A stretch of DNA of 64,000 nucleotides, taken from positions 186,001-250,000 of the forward strand of contig NZ_JARZHG010000011.1 in NCBI RefSeq assembly GCF_029946505.1, in the 5' to 3' direction. The notes under the pieces are model-generated. The model saw only the letters and a program-made list of their open reading frames with translations, was not told where the DNA came from and ran no database searches. The translations under genes were made by a program, and so were the position numbers. This DNA is from Polyangium sp. y55x31. Lineage in GTDB: Bacteria > Myxococcota_A > Polyangia > Polyangiales > Polyangiaceae. Positions 44,038-53,953 of this stretch are shown in pieces; position 1 is the first letter of the stretch; each line of letters begins with the position of its first letter.

Positions 44038-44115
44038 CTCTTTTGCATGTTCGCTCCCGAGCGCCTCGTGGGGGTTCTCCCTGTCGGGGGCATCGAACAG
44101 CTTGAGGTATGCTGC

Positions 44116-46191
44116 ATGAGCCATTACCATGACCGGATGGGGAAAGCAACGCCACGCGACGTGGGCCATGACGCTTTCGGGCGTGCGTGGCCGGTGTTTT
44201 TCGCACCCACCGTCGGCTTCATCCAGTGCTTGGATCCCTACACGATCCTCGGAATCGCCGAGGATACCCCCCAGGGCGACATCGAGGCGCAGTTTCCGCA
44301 CGAAGACGCCCGTCTGGAGCCGGACAGCATCGAATACGCGGCGACGTGGATTCTTTCGGATCCTGCGCGGCGCCTCGCCTGGCACTTGCTGCGATGCCCC
44401 AAGAAGGCCCCCGGTGCATGGACGTTCGCGCGGGCCCGGCTGAGCGGCCGCGCGCGGCGAGCCACGGCCATGTACCTGCTCGACGAGGCGGTGTGGCGCG
44501 AGCTCAATGGCTTCCACGACGAGCTCGACGCGCTCTGGTCCAAGGTGCACCGCGCGTTCGACGTCCTCGAGGTGAGGGCCGACGTGCGGGTCGAGCTCCG
44601 CGCCCTCGCGGCACGGCTCGGAATGGCCAAACCGGCGGCGCTTTCGCGGCGCGTCATTGATGCGCTGACCGATTTTCTCCCCAGCCTGCATGCGCTGCTC
44701 GTCACCGCATCGAAGAACGAGTTCCGACAAGCCTTTCATTGGTGGATGATTCCGGCAGACAAGAAGGGTTTGCCGGTCGTCTCGGAATTCCTCTGGCACC
44801 ACGAGCATCCCCAGCGTGCTCCGCTCAGGGCCGCGCTCGACCACGCGCGCCACGCTGCCGCGCAGCAGCAGATCGTGACGGCACTCCATTGGTATTTGCA
44901 GGTCGCGCGTGGCCTCCATTCCGCCGAGCACGCAGCGCGGCGACGCCTCGCGTTCGAGGCCGGCGAGCGCTTGATGAAGCTCAGGCCCGTGATCACGTCG
45001 CTTCCGCCGCTTCGAGCGTTCGAGGCGCTCGAGCTCCTGCGCGCCTTCGGGAATACCACGGCCTTCGGCTCCAGCCTCTTGTCCTTCATGGGCACGCTCC
45101 AGGCTCACCTTGCGCAAAACGCGTCGCACGTCGGAGACTTCAACCGCGCGATCGAACACTTGCTACGCGCAGGCCTGTGCGCCCCGGACAACCCATTTTC
45201 TGCGGAGCTCGACGCCGATCAGGTCCTGCACTTGGCCGCGGCAGGGCTCACCTGGTCGATATCCGGCCCCCACGCGCCCCGCTTCATGGATATGCTCGAC
45301 CACGCGAGCGCGGCCCTCGCGCGTGACGGAACGAACCACCCCGTCGCGATCGACCGCGACCGCCGCGACTGGGCCGATTGCATCGATCTCATCATCCGCC
45401 TCGATCTGGATCTACCCACCCGCGCGGCCCTCGCTTCGGCCCTGACGCTCGGGAGGGAGCTCCGGGAGGGGCGCAAGCGCGGTCAGGCATTCTCGATCAC
45501 CCGCTGCTCCATCCAGGGCAATCATCCCGAGCTCATGGGCGTGCCCTGGTCACACATCGAGGCGGTCGTGGTCGGGGACGAGCCCCTCACGGTCGAATCG
45601 CTGGTCGCCGCGCTGCCGGCCCCGCCGCCGCCGTTCGAGACCCGAAAGCCCGACATGGCGATGGTCGACCTCGCCGGAGCGCGGCTCCGCGAGCGTGCGG
45701 CGAACCATCCCCATCGTTTTCGCATGGCCACTTCCCTTCGGCTCCTCGGGGGCGCGACGAGCCGTCGCCGCAGGGTTTACAAGGGCGTCTCCGCAGGTTT
45801 CAACCACCTGTCGCTCGAGTTCCGGGGGTACCTCGTGATCTGCGCGGTTTTGTGCCTGGTGGGCCTCGGGCGCGCCTCGTACGTGGCCGTTCGAGGGGTT
45901 CTGCGGGATGCGGCTTACGAGGACCTCTGCATGGCCGCCACGGCCGAGGACACGGCGGCCATGGGAGAAGCAGCGCGGGCGTTCCTCGATTACACGCCGC
46001 AGGAGGTATTCGACTACAGGACCCTCGACGTCATCGATCTGCACGCGGGCGTCCTGCTCCGCGAGATTTCGCGCGCCGCCCGCGAGCATCGGCAGGCCGA
46101 CGTCCAGCGGCTCGAGGCCGAAGCCAAGGCGCTCGAGCGGCGGGCAGTCGTGGAGGCGAGCGCGTGGAGCTCCTTCGGAGGTGCACAATGA
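44116..46191 (+). CDS. J-domain-like membrane protein, first gene of the caspase operon
   Basis: A 691-residue protein from ATG 44116 (GAGG eight bases upstream). CLDPYTILGIAEDTPQGDIEAQF ... AATWILSDPARRLAWHLL (about 36-100) looks like a J-domain without the HPD motif, so it should not stimulate Hsp70. The middle (about 100-500) is helical and TPR-like. One transmembrane segment follows (YLVICAVLCLVGLGRASYVAV, about 575-595), then a helical tail. It may act as a membrane scaffold or recruiter for the proteases encoded downstream. Its stop overlaps the next start (ATGA). Confidence 0.8.
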   Translation: MSHYHDRMGKATPRDVGHDAFGRAWPVFFAPTVGFIQCLDPYTILGIAEDTPQGDIEAQFPHEDARLEPDSIEYAATWILSDPARRLAWHLLRCPKKAPGAWTFARARLSGRARRATAMYLLDEAVWRELNGFHDELDALWSKVHRAFDVLEVRADVRVELRALAARLGMAKPAALSRRVIDALTDFLPSLHALLVTASKNEFRQAFHWWMIPADKKGLPVVSEFLWHHEHPQRAPLRAALDHARHAAAQQQIVTALHWYLQVARGLHSAEHAARRRLAFEAGERLMKLRPVITSLPPLRAFEALELLRAFGNTTAFGSSLLSFMGTLQAHLAQNASHVGDFNRAIEHLLRAGLCAPDNPFSAELDADQVLHLAAAGLTWSISGPHAPRFMDMLDHASAALARDGTNHPVAIDRDRRDWADCIDLIIRLDLDLPTRAALASALTLGRELREGRKRGQAFSITRCSIQGNHPELMGVPWSHIEAVVVGDEPLTVESLVAALPAPPPPFETRKPDMAMVDLAGARLRERAANHPHRFRMATSLRLLGGATSRRRRVYKGVSAGFNHLSLEFRGYLVICAVLCLVGLGRASYVAVRGVLRDAAYEDLCMAATAEDTAAMGEAARAFLDYTPQEVFDYRTLDVIDLHAGVLLREISRAAREHRQADVQRLEAEAKALERRAVVEASAWSSFGGAQ

Positions 46192-48233
46192 GTGACGACA
46201 GCGGCATCGTCGATAAATGCGAGGGGCTACTCATTCGCGTCGTCCTCTTCGTGGCCGTCGTCGGCGGCCTCTTCTCCTCGTGCTGGCGCGAGTCCTTCGC
46301 TCGCCACGAGCCGCCCGAGGTCAGAGCGATCCCGGCGGCAGACATCGACCAGCTCGTCGTGGACATCGGCGACGCCGTCCATCACCTCCGCGGGCAGCCG
46401 ACCGAGATCGCCAAGGACACGCTCCGGGATTGGGCCGTTTACGGCACGTTGATCCAGATGCGGCTCGACCCGATTGCGGTCGCGCGGGCCAGCCGCCGCA
46501 TCTTGCCGGCTCGGCCCCGTGCCGCCGCCCCATCCATGGACCTCGCGCACGGCTCGGGGCGCGTCGCCGTCGTGCGCGACGTGGAGGCGCTCCTCTTCGT
46601 CGACGAGGACGATCCCGATTCGGTCCGCACGATGCAGCGCCTGATGGGCGAAATCCCGCGCGAGCCGGGTGAAAAGCCGGTGACCGTACACGCATTCCGG
46701 ATCTCCGCGGACGTGGCTGCCGCCGAGATTCGCGTCGAAAGGGTCTCCTCGGAGCCCCTGAGAGCCGACGCAGGCCCGGACGCGCATCACGCGTCCGTCC
46801 TCGAATACGGCGCGCGCGATTGGCTTCGCGTGATCGCCGAGGAGCCGACCGTGGCCCTCGCCAAGTTTGGCCGCGGTCGCTCCGCGAGGCCTTCCTCGGG
46901 GCATTCCACGCAAGACTCGAATCACTCGACCTACACGGGATCGACAGACACCTCGACGTCGAACGTGAGCTCGACGCCGAGCGGTCCCTGGACGAACTGG
47001 ACGGCCCCCACGCGCCCGCGCCATCCGCCGCCGGTGTCCGTGCAGGTCGATACGAAGCGCGACGACGAAACCTCGCCATCGAGCGGAACAAGCGTATCCA
47101 TCGACGTCCTCCCCGGAGAGCGACTCCGGGTGACCCAGACCCGCCGGCTCGAGGGCGCCGCCGTGGCCGAGGAGAACGTCGCGATCCTCTCGGGCGGCCG
47201 CGCGGAGGGAGATCGCGTCAGGCTCCGGCTCACGCGCGCCGCGAACGACACGAACCGCGCGAAGCCGGCCGGCGCGACGACCGCGGCCGCATACGTGTCG
47301 AGCCCTGAAGAGGCCGTCGAGTCCACCGAGCCGCAGCCCGTCGAGCCCGAGCTGCAGAAGGCGCTCGACAGCATCGAGAAGGATGACGGACGAGGGGCGT
47401 TGAAATCGACGCTCGAGGCCGCTGGAAAAGATCCCGCCGGTAAGGCCGCCGCCTTGGAGGCATTGCATGCCGAGGTGGTCGAGCGAGCCCATCAGCACCT
47501 CGCGCTCGGCGCAGGTCCCGAGGCGGGATCCCTTTACGATCTCGCGGCCGAGATTGAAGGCAATGCCTCGACCGAGCTCGAGCTCGGGCGCGCATTGGCC
47601 GACATCCAGTCCGGTCGAGCCCAGCGCGGCCTCTCGCGCCTCGGGGATCTCGAGCGCCTGTCACCGGAGGCGATCGCGCGGATCGAGGGCACGCCGATGC
47701 TCGGCGACGTCCACGGCTACCTCGCGGCGCGACGGGATCCCGCGCGCGAGATTCTCGGCGCCCCGGCGCGGGAGCTCACGCTCGTCGTCGACGGCACGGA
47801 GCTGCGGAGCGCCCTCAAGATCTCCCGCTTCCCCACGGGCCAGCAAATCCAGATGCAGGACCGCGTGGCGCTCGCGGCCTCCCCGGGAGACACGGTGTTT
47901 TACATCGACGATCGCATCTCCCTGAACCGGCACGACCTCGAAACGAGCGGGCACGGCAGCCTCGCCGAAATCGCGGCCTCGCCCGACGTTCAATGGGAGG
48001 AAGTCGTGATGGCCGGGGAGCTCCACCTGCCCGGAATCCTGATCGATACGAGCGACGGAAAGCGCTACCGCCAGGTGACGCTGGGAGCGGCGTCTCTGGG
48101 AGATGGCGCGACGTCGAGGCGGCACGTCAGGATCCATTACAATCACCCTCCTCGCAGGAACTGTGACGCGGATGGTAATGGTGTCATCACCGAGGCGGAG
48201 CGCGCGTCGTGTGGCCCGTCGAGGGCCCCGTGA
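46188..48233 (+). CDS. Membrane protein with TPR-like middle and C-terminal EF-hand
   Basis: A 681-residue protein. An N-terminal transmembrane helix (about 14-32, ending FSSCWRE) is followed by an unknown domain to about 235, a Ser/Thr/Pro-rich low-complexity stretch (about 240-310) and TPR-like helices (about 385-530). A C-terminal domain follows and ends with a canonical 12-residue EF-hand loop, DADGNGVITEAE (660-671). The EF-hand suggests calcium binding. GGAGGTG precedes the ATG, which overlaps the previous stop (ATGA); its own stop overlaps the GTG of the TPR-CHAT gene (GTGA). Function unknown. Confidence 0.8.
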   Translation: MSDDSGIVDKCEGLLIRVVLFVAVVGGLFSSCWRESFARHEPPEVRAIPAADIDQLVVDIGDAVHHLRGQPTEIAKDTLRDWAVYGTLIQMRLDPIAVARASRRILPARPRAAAPSMDLAHGSGRVAVVRDVEALLFVDEDDPDSVRTMQRLMGEIPREPGEKPVTVHAFRISADVAAAEIRVERVSSEPLRADAGPDAHHASVLEYGARDWLRVIAEEPTVALAKFGRGRSARPSSGHSTQDSNHSTYTGSTDTSTSNVSSTPSGPWTNWTAPTRPRHPPPVSVQVDTKRDDETSPSSGTSVSIDVLPGERLRVTQTRRLEGAAVAEENVAILSGGRAEGDRVRLRLTRAANDTNRAKPAGATTAAAYVSSPEEAVESTEPQPVEPELQKALDSIEKDDGRGALKSTLEAAGKDPAGKAAALEALHAEVVERAHQHLALGAGPEAGSLYDLAAEIEGNASTELELGRALADIQSGRAQRGLSRLGDLERLSPEAIARIEGTPMLGDVHGYLAARRDPAREILGAPARELTLVVDGTELRSALKISRFPTGQQIQMQDRVALAASPGDTVFYIDDRISLNRHDLETSGHGSLAEIAASPDVQWEEVVMAGELHLPGILIDTSDGKRYRQVTLGAASLGDGATSRRHVRIHYNHPPRRNCDADGNGVITEAERASCGPSRAP

Positions 48234-51175
48234 CGGAGCACGCGGGGCGAGCCCTGCCCGAGCAGGCGCTCGGAGAGCTGTTCCGACACGCGGGCGAACG
48301 CGAGCGCGCGCAGGATTTCGAGGCCGCGCTCGATGCCTATGCCACGATGTTGCAGAGCTTGCTCGATGCGGGGCGGCTCGTCCCGGAGCACCTCTGCGAT
48401 CGTATCGCGCGATGCTGCTCCCGGCTCGGGCAGCCGAAGACCGCGATCCGCCTGCTCGTGACCACGCGCAAGCGAATGCAGGCCCTCGGGCACGCGTACG
48501 GCGTCTTCCACGCGAACCTGAGGCTCGCGGAGACGTGCATCGAGGCCGTCGATCTCGCGAGCGCCGAGAAGTTTCTGGCCGACGCCGTCCTCGGACGAGC
48601 CGAGCCGCTCGATACGCAAGGCCGGACCCGAGCCGGCTTGATCGAGCAGATCGGCGCGCTGAAGTGGCAAGGCAGGAGCGCGGAGGAGGACACGAAAGCG
48701 CGCGTCGAGGCCTGGCTCGTGATTGCAAGGTATTGGACGGCCATCGGTCACTTCGGACCGGCCATCGAAGCGACGAAGCGCGCCCGGATGGAGGTCCGAC
48801 GAACCCGTTTGCCCGGCATGTTTTTCTCGGCGCCGGACATCGACGTCTCGCTCGTCGAGCTCTGTCTGGACTGTGGTGACGTCGCGGCGGCCGAGGAAAT
48901 CGAAGCGGAGGCGCGGGCACACCATTTCAAGGGCGATGGTCCCCACCCCGACGAGACGCCGTGGCTCGCGCTCGCAGCCCGGCGAGCGGGCCTCGAGGGG
49001 CGGCTCAGTGACGCGCGCCGGAGCCTCGACCGGCTCGTGGACCGACGCCGAGGTCCGCCGACCCGGCGGGACGCATGGATCACGCTCTTCCACGCAGGCC
49101 TCCTCGCCCAGCTCAACCGCCTCGCCGAAGCCGAGCGTGTCCTCGACGATTTCGAGGCGCGCCTCGACGGCGGTCCGGCGCACGCCGCCCTCCGGCGCGA
49201 GGTCGCGTCGCGCCGCCAGGCAATCCAGGACAAACGCTCGGACGCCTCCCAGGAAGAGGGGTTACCGTTCGTGCCGGAGCAGGTGCTCGACGCCGAGGAG
49301 GATACGCCGCCCTCCGATCCGGGCCGAACGCGCGTCGCGGCAGCGCCGCTCGGGGGCACGACCGCTCGGCAGAAAGAGCGCTTCGCGGACGAATGGGCGC
49401 TCAGGGCGAATCGTGTCCTCGTCGCGCTCTCGGCCGGACGCCTCGAAGAGGCCGGAAAGCGCCTTTCCGTGCTGGAAGACCTCGCCGCGTCCACGGACGC
49501 GCTGCGAATCCGCACGCGCACGCGTTATCATCGGGCGCTCTTCGACCACGTGCGCGGTGAATACCCCGCCGCGCGCGACGCGCTCCTCCAATGCATCGCC
49601 GAAGCCGCGGAGCAGGGCTTGCCGCTCGACAGGCTCCAGTACCTCGAGCGCCTCGTGTGGACGTTCGCCCGCCTCGGCGCGGCCGAGGAATACGCGCACC
49701 GCGCCGCAGAGGCGAAGGCGCTCCTCGATACCCTCACGTCGGCGCTCGATCAGGACGACCGCGTGTTCTGGATGCTCAACCGGATGTCGCGGCAGGACGA
49801 GTTCGTCGCCGCGCGAATCGCCTCTCTGTCGACCCTCGCTCCGCCTTCGAGCCCGCTCCGCCCGATCGGCGCGCTGCTGCACCGCTTTCGGCTCCGACGC
49901 GAGGTGCTCGCGCGTTATCGTGAAGTGGCATGTCTCAGCGGCTGGCCCCTCGACCGCACGCTCTCGGCGTCGACGGAGGAAACTGCGCACGTGCTGCCGG
50001 CCGTACCTCCGGAGCTCGCCACGGAGAGTCATCAGATCGAGGCCTGGGTCCGTGCGCAGCTCGAGCTCTCCCGCCGAACCGCGGGCGCGAGGACGACCCG
50101 CACGGTGTTCCTCGATCGCTTCCTGCCTCTTCACCGGATTCCCCGGAAGGTCGCCATCGTGCATTATCATGCCGTGGCCGACCGGCTCTTCGTGTTCGTG
50201 CTCTCGCGGGGGCGCATCTCCGTCACGACGCTCCCCACGACGCGCGTGGAGCTCTACGAGGCCGTACGGGAAGCGCTCTCCGAGATCGTCCAGCAATGGC
50301 AGGCGCGGATCGGCGATCGTCGTGTCCTCCATGCTCTTCGCCGCCTCTCGAAGGGCATGGGCGTCGACGAGATCCTGGGCCCTCTCGCGGGCTCCGTCGA
50401 ACACGTGATCCTGGTCCCACACGACGTCCTCATCCATGCCCCGTTCGCCGCGCTTCCGTGCGGGGAATCGCGTCTTTGCGAGCTGTTCACGTTGAGCACC
50501 GCGCCCGGCGTCGGGTTCGTCGATCTCGCGAACGTCCCGGGACGCCGTCCGGCGCTCTCCGGGCATTTCCTCGGCGTCGGCGTGAGCGATTACCCTGGCA
50601 CTTCATGGAAGCCACTTCCCGGCGCGATCGCCGAGGTCGAACGCGTGGCCGCGCGGGTCCCTGGCAGCGGCTCCGCGACCCTCCTCACGGGGGCCGCCGC
50701 GCAGCCGAGGGCGATCCTGGCCGCCCTCGACGAGGCCGAGATCGTCCACTGGGCCTGTCATGGAATGTTCGATAGAGACCAACCCCACCGTTCACGCCTC
50801 CTCGTGTCCGGCCCGGAGGGGACGACGGGAGAGGTCACGCTCGCCGACATCCAGGTCCGCGCGCTCCAGAGGCTCAGGCTCGCCATTCTCGCCTGCTGCT
50901 GGACCGCGAGCGCCGCCGTTTTGCCGGGCCACGAGGTGGTTTGTCTGCCGGCCGCGTTCCTGCGCGCCGGCGCGGGCGCGGCGATCGCGCCGCTCTGGGA
51001 GGTCGACGACGCCGTGAGCGGCGCGTTCATGGAGGACCTCTATCGGGCTGCTGCGCGCTGGCCTTCGGCGCGCGCGCTCGCCGAGGTGCAGCGGAGCTGG
51101 CTGAAGGAGGATGCGCGTGGCCGCGGGATGGCGTTCCATTGGGCTGCGCATGTGCACTACGGTCAGGGAAGCTGA
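48230..51175 (+). CDS. TPR-CHAT caspase-fold protease
   Basis: A 981-residue protein from GTG 48230, chosen for the 4-bp GTGA overlap with the previous gene and GAGGG upstream. Residues about 1-560 are helical TPR-type repeats. The C-terminal CHAT domain (about 640-981) has HVILVPHDVLIHAPFAALPCG, the catalytic His844 in HWACHGMF and Cys890 in LACCWTA (Cys889 is adjacent), and the CHAT ending LAEVQRSWL ... HWAAHVHYG. This is the separase/HetF-like family in which TPRs sense a trigger and the CHAT domain cuts a partner. The neighbouring caspase or the C25-like protein could be its substrate. Confidence 0.92.
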   Translation: MTEHAGRALPEQALGELFRHAGERERAQDFEAALDAYATMLQSLLDAGRLVPEHLCDRIARCCSRLGQPKTAIRLLVTTRKRMQALGHAYGVFHANLRLAETCIEAVDLASAEKFLADAVLGRAEPLDTQGRTRAGLIEQIGALKWQGRSAEEDTKARVEAWLVIARYWTAIGHFGPAIEATKRARMEVRRTRLPGMFFSAPDIDVSLVELCLDCGDVAAAEEIEAEARAHHFKGDGPHPDETPWLALAARRAGLEGRLSDARRSLDRLVDRRRGPPTRRDAWITLFHAGLLAQLNRLAEAERVLDDFEARLDGGPAHAALRREVASRRQAIQDKRSDASQEEGLPFVPEQVLDAEEDTPPSDPGRTRVAAAPLGGTTARQKERFADEWALRANRVLVALSAGRLEEAGKRLSVLEDLAASTDALRIRTRTRYHRALFDHVRGEYPAARDALLQCIAEAAEQGLPLDRLQYLERLVWTFARLGAAEEYAHRAAEAKALLDTLTSALDQDDRVFWMLNRMSRQDEFVAARIASLSTLAPPSSPLRPIGALLHRFRLRREVLARYREVACLSGWPLDRTLSASTEETAHVLPAVPPELATESHQIEAWVRAQLELSRRTAGARTTRTVFLDRFLPLHRIPRKVAIVHYHAVADRLFVFVLSRGRISVTTLPTTRVELYEAVREALSEIVQQWQARIGDRRVLHALRRLSKGMGVDEILGPLAGSVEHVILVPHDVLIHAPFAALPCGESRLCELFTLSTAPGVGFVDLANVPGRRPALSGHFLGVGVSDYPGTSWKPLPGAIAEVERVAARVPGSGSATLLTGAAAQPRAILAALDEAEIVHWACHGMFDRDQPHRSRLLVSGPEGTTGEVTLADIQVRALQRLRLAILACCWTASAAVLPGHEVVCLPAAFLRAGAGAAIAPLWEVDDAVSGAFMEDLYRAAARWPSARALAEVQRSWLKEDARGRGMAFHWAAHVHYGQGS

Positions 51176-51195
51176 CACGACTGCAGAGGAGCATG

Positions 51196-53796
51196 ATGAC
51201 CGCGAGCCGACGAGAGATGCTGGACGACGAGGACGACGCGCCGGAGGCGTTCGTTCGTTCGCTCGGATCGGGGCAAGATTATGCGCTCGTCATCGGGGTG
51301 AACCATTACCCCAAGCTTCGCTCTCTCCACGGAGCCGTCGCCGACGCGAAGGCATTTGCAGAATGGTTGGTCGAGCCCGACGGCGGCCGCCTTTCGCCGG
51401 AGAACGTGCGCACCGTCCTTTCGACGCTGGATCCGCTGTCGCCCATCGGGCACGAGATCAACGACGCGCTCGAAGATCTCCTCGAACGCGCGGCGGCGAG
51501 CGGCGGACGTCGCTTCTACTTCTACTTCGCCGGGCACGGGTGCGTGGGCGACAGGGCCGCCGATATCACCCTGTGCATGGCCAACTGGTCGGAGCTCCGG
51601 CGCCGCGCGGCGCTCAGCTCGGAAGCGTGGCTCGACGTCGTGGTCCGCTCGGGGGCGTTCGACGAAGTAGCGTTTTTCCTGGATTGTTGTCGAATCTGGG
51701 CGGTGCGGGCCGTGGGCCTGCCGCCGCACATCGATTTCGCACGACCGGTCGAGCGCGCGCGGGCGACGCGTGTCTTCGTGGCGTACGCGACGGAGCTCCA
51801 GCGACCAGCGCTGGAGGTCTCGACGGAAACGTCCGCCGAAGCGCGTGGCATTTTCACGCAGGTGCTCCTCGCCGGTCTACGTGGGGAGGCTGCGCGCGCG
51901 GGTGGGGTCGTGACGGCCGGATCGCTGAAGGACCATCTCGAAACCAGCGTCGCCGAGACCGCGAAGAGCAAACGGCTCGACCAGCGCGCGGAGGTCGTGA
52001 ACGGCCTCGAAGCGGTGACGCGCTTCGGGTTCGCCATGCATCCGCCGAGGCTGAAGATCACCTTCATCGATGCATGGAAGTCGGACGTGTACGAGGTCGT
52101 GCTGCTCGGGCCCGGTGATGACGTCGTCATGCGCGGCGATCCGCGGCACGGTCCCTGGGAGCTCGATGTCCCGGCGGGCGATTACGAGCTACACGCCGGG
52201 AAGATCCGGACGTCCTTCCATTATGCGCGGGAAGGCGGGATCACGCCCGAGGTCCTTCATTTTGGAAAATGGAGCCGTAGATCCGCGCCGGGATCCTTCT
52301 CCCCTCGTGATCCATCGAGGTCCGTCCCGAGGTTGCGCTGGCCTCTCGAGGCTTGGTTGCCCGCGCACGCGACGCATCGGATCCGTTACGAGATCGCCGT
52401 CCGCGCAGCGTGGATCGAGCCCATTCCCATGATCACGGCGAGCGCAGTGGATACCAGCGACGCTCCGAGCATGCTGTTCGTCGTGTTGCTCGATGCGGAC
52501 ATGCCACCCTGGTCCGTGCGGCTCGGCATCGGATGGTCGATCCATGGGGAAAACGCGGCCGTCGAGTTTGATCGGGAAAACACGTGGGACGACGAGCGTG
52601 GCTGGTCCGTCTTCTCCGCGCGGCTCGTGCCGGGTACGTACATTCTGCGCTGGGCTGGAAAGCGCGACATCGTGATCCGCCTGTTCCCGGGGTTCACGAC
52701 GCAGATCGTCGTCGACCACGCCACGTGGAAGCCGCGGTTCGAGTCCCCGCGCATGTTCCTGCTCCCCTTCGATCGGAGCGCGCATCATCCGCCTCCCTTC
52801 GATATCGCCAACGCGGTGGAGCAAGGGCTTGCTCTGCTCGCTTCTGCGCCCGGCGAGCCGCCGCCGCCTCTGGCCAAGGTGATGGCGGGAGAGTCGTTCG
52901 ACGATCCCATGCTCGGCCTCCTGGGCGCCCACCTCTTGACCCGCGAAAAGACGCCCGATCCGGCGCGCATCGAGGCCATCGCGGACCACGTGGAGTTTTT
53001 GCTCGGGCCCTGCCCCGACGTCCATGCATTGCGATTACGCGCCGCGCTGCTCCGTGGGACGGACCTGCCTCGGGTGCCATGTTCCGAGCCGCCCCTCCTG
53101 CGCGAGGGTCTCCTCACCTTCGTCGAGGCGAGTCACCATCTCCCGGAGCTGATCCCGCCGGGCAGCCTTCTCGAACATGCGTGCGTGGAGCGTCTCGTCG
53201 ATTCCTCCTTGTCGAGCTGGCCGACGCGACGTGATTCCGGAGCAAACGAAGACGATTGGCTCACCGCAGCCATTGCGGATGTGGTGGGCGAGCGCGAAGC
53301 GCTGCTCGACGAGCGGACCCTCGCAAAAGAGCTGGGCGTGCCCACGCTGGCCGTACGAGCGAGGCTTGCCGCGTCCAGGAGGGATGTCCCCGCCTCGAGA
53401 CCGGAGGAGGATAGAGGACCGGTGGGAGGCGTCGCGGCGGCACGTCTTCGGGAGGCGGGCAAGCGCTGCTGGGCCGGCGATTACAAGGAGGCGCTCGTGC
53501 TCGCCGAAGCCATCCTCGCCACGGAGCCCGAAAACCTCACCGCGCGCCACTACGCCGAGATCTGCTGCGAGAAGCTGCAACGAACCACGTTCCTGGTTCC
53601 CCGACTCGTGGGATCGTCGGAGATCGCCGCCCGTCTGGGCATTGACGATCGTGCGGCTCGCGTCCTCGACGCCATCGATGGCGAGCTGCCCATCGAGGAC
53701 GTCCTCGAAATCTCCGGACTCCTGCCACTCGACACACTCCGAATCATCCAGGAGCTCGTCATCGCGGGCGTGATCGAAATAATCCGCGTGGGATGA
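51196..53796 (+). CDS. C14 caspase-like protein with C-terminal winged-helix-like domain
   Basis: An 866-residue protein; ATG 51196 is preferred over 51193 because GGAG ends four bases before it. The N-terminal caspase domain has YALVIGVNHYP, catalytic His114 in YFAGHGC and Cys165 in FLDCCR (DCC in place of the usual DSC). Two beta-sandwich-like regions follow (about 290-530), then helices (about 540-780). The C-terminus, IDDRAARVLDAIDGELPIEDVLEISGLLPLDTLRIIQELV (about 815-866), matches a small wHTH-type domain found on many myxobacterial signalling proteins. It lies 20 bp after the TPR-CHAT gene, in the same operon. Confidence 0.9.
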   Translation: MTASRREMLDDEDDAPEAFVRSLGSGQDYALVIGVNHYPKLRSLHGAVADAKAFAEWLVEPDGGRLSPENVRTVLSTLDPLSPIGHEINDALEDLLERAAASGGRRFYFYFAGHGCVGDRAADITLCMANWSELRRRAALSSEAWLDVVVRSGAFDEVAFFLDCCRIWAVRAVGLPPHIDFARPVERARATRVFVAYATELQRPALEVSTETSAEARGIFTQVLLAGLRGEAARAGGVVTAGSLKDHLETSVAETAKSKRLDQRAEVVNGLEAVTRFGFAMHPPRLKITFIDAWKSDVYEVVLLGPGDDVVMRGDPRHGPWELDVPAGDYELHAGKIRTSFHYAREGGITPEVLHFGKWSRRSAPGSFSPRDPSRSVPRLRWPLEAWLPAHATHRIRYEIAVRAAWIEPIPMITASAVDTSDAPSMLFVVLLDADMPPWSVRLGIGWSIHGENAAVEFDRENTWDDERGWSVFSARLVPGTYILRWAGKRDIVIRLFPGFTTQIVVDHATWKPRFESPRMFLLPFDRSAHHPPPFDIANAVEQGLALLASAPGEPPPPLAKVMAGESFDDPMLGLLGAHLLTREKTPDPARIEAIADHVEFLLGPCPDVHALRLRAALLRGTDLPRVPCSEPPLLREGLLTFVEASHHLPELIPPGSLLEHACVERLVDSSLSSWPTRRDSGANEDDWLTAAIADVVGEREALLDERTLAKELGVPTLAVRARLAASRRDVPASRPEEDRGPVGGVAAARLREAGKRCWAGDYKEALVLAEAILATEPENLTARHYAEICCEKLQRTTFLVPRLVGSSEIAARLGIDDRAARVLDAIDGELPIEDVLEISGLLPLDTLRIIQELVIAGVIEIIRVG

Positions 53797-53797
53797 A

Positions 53798-53816
53798 ATC
53801 GCTAAACACAAGCGAT
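53798..53816 (+). terminator. Weak hairpin at the end of the caspase operon
   Basis: ATCGCT (53798-53803) pairs with AGCGAT (53811-53816) across seven bases, directly after the stop codon. A C-tract rather than a U-tract follows, so termination is uncertain. Confidence 0.4.
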
Positions 53817-53953
53817 CCCCCCTTGCAATACGCTCCATAAATCGATACTTCCCACCTCCACTTCAGCCATCCACACCCTGGAGCGTGATGAGCTATCCCC
53901 GACATTCGCATCTCCACGCGGCACTTCGCCTCGGCGGCGCCGCCCTCGAATCG

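Noticed and set aside
48230-51175. Craspase-type Csx29 (CRISPR-linked TPR-CHAT)
   Set aside because: The architecture is similar, but no gRAMP/Cas7-11 or CRISPR array is present, so a CRISPR link is not supported.
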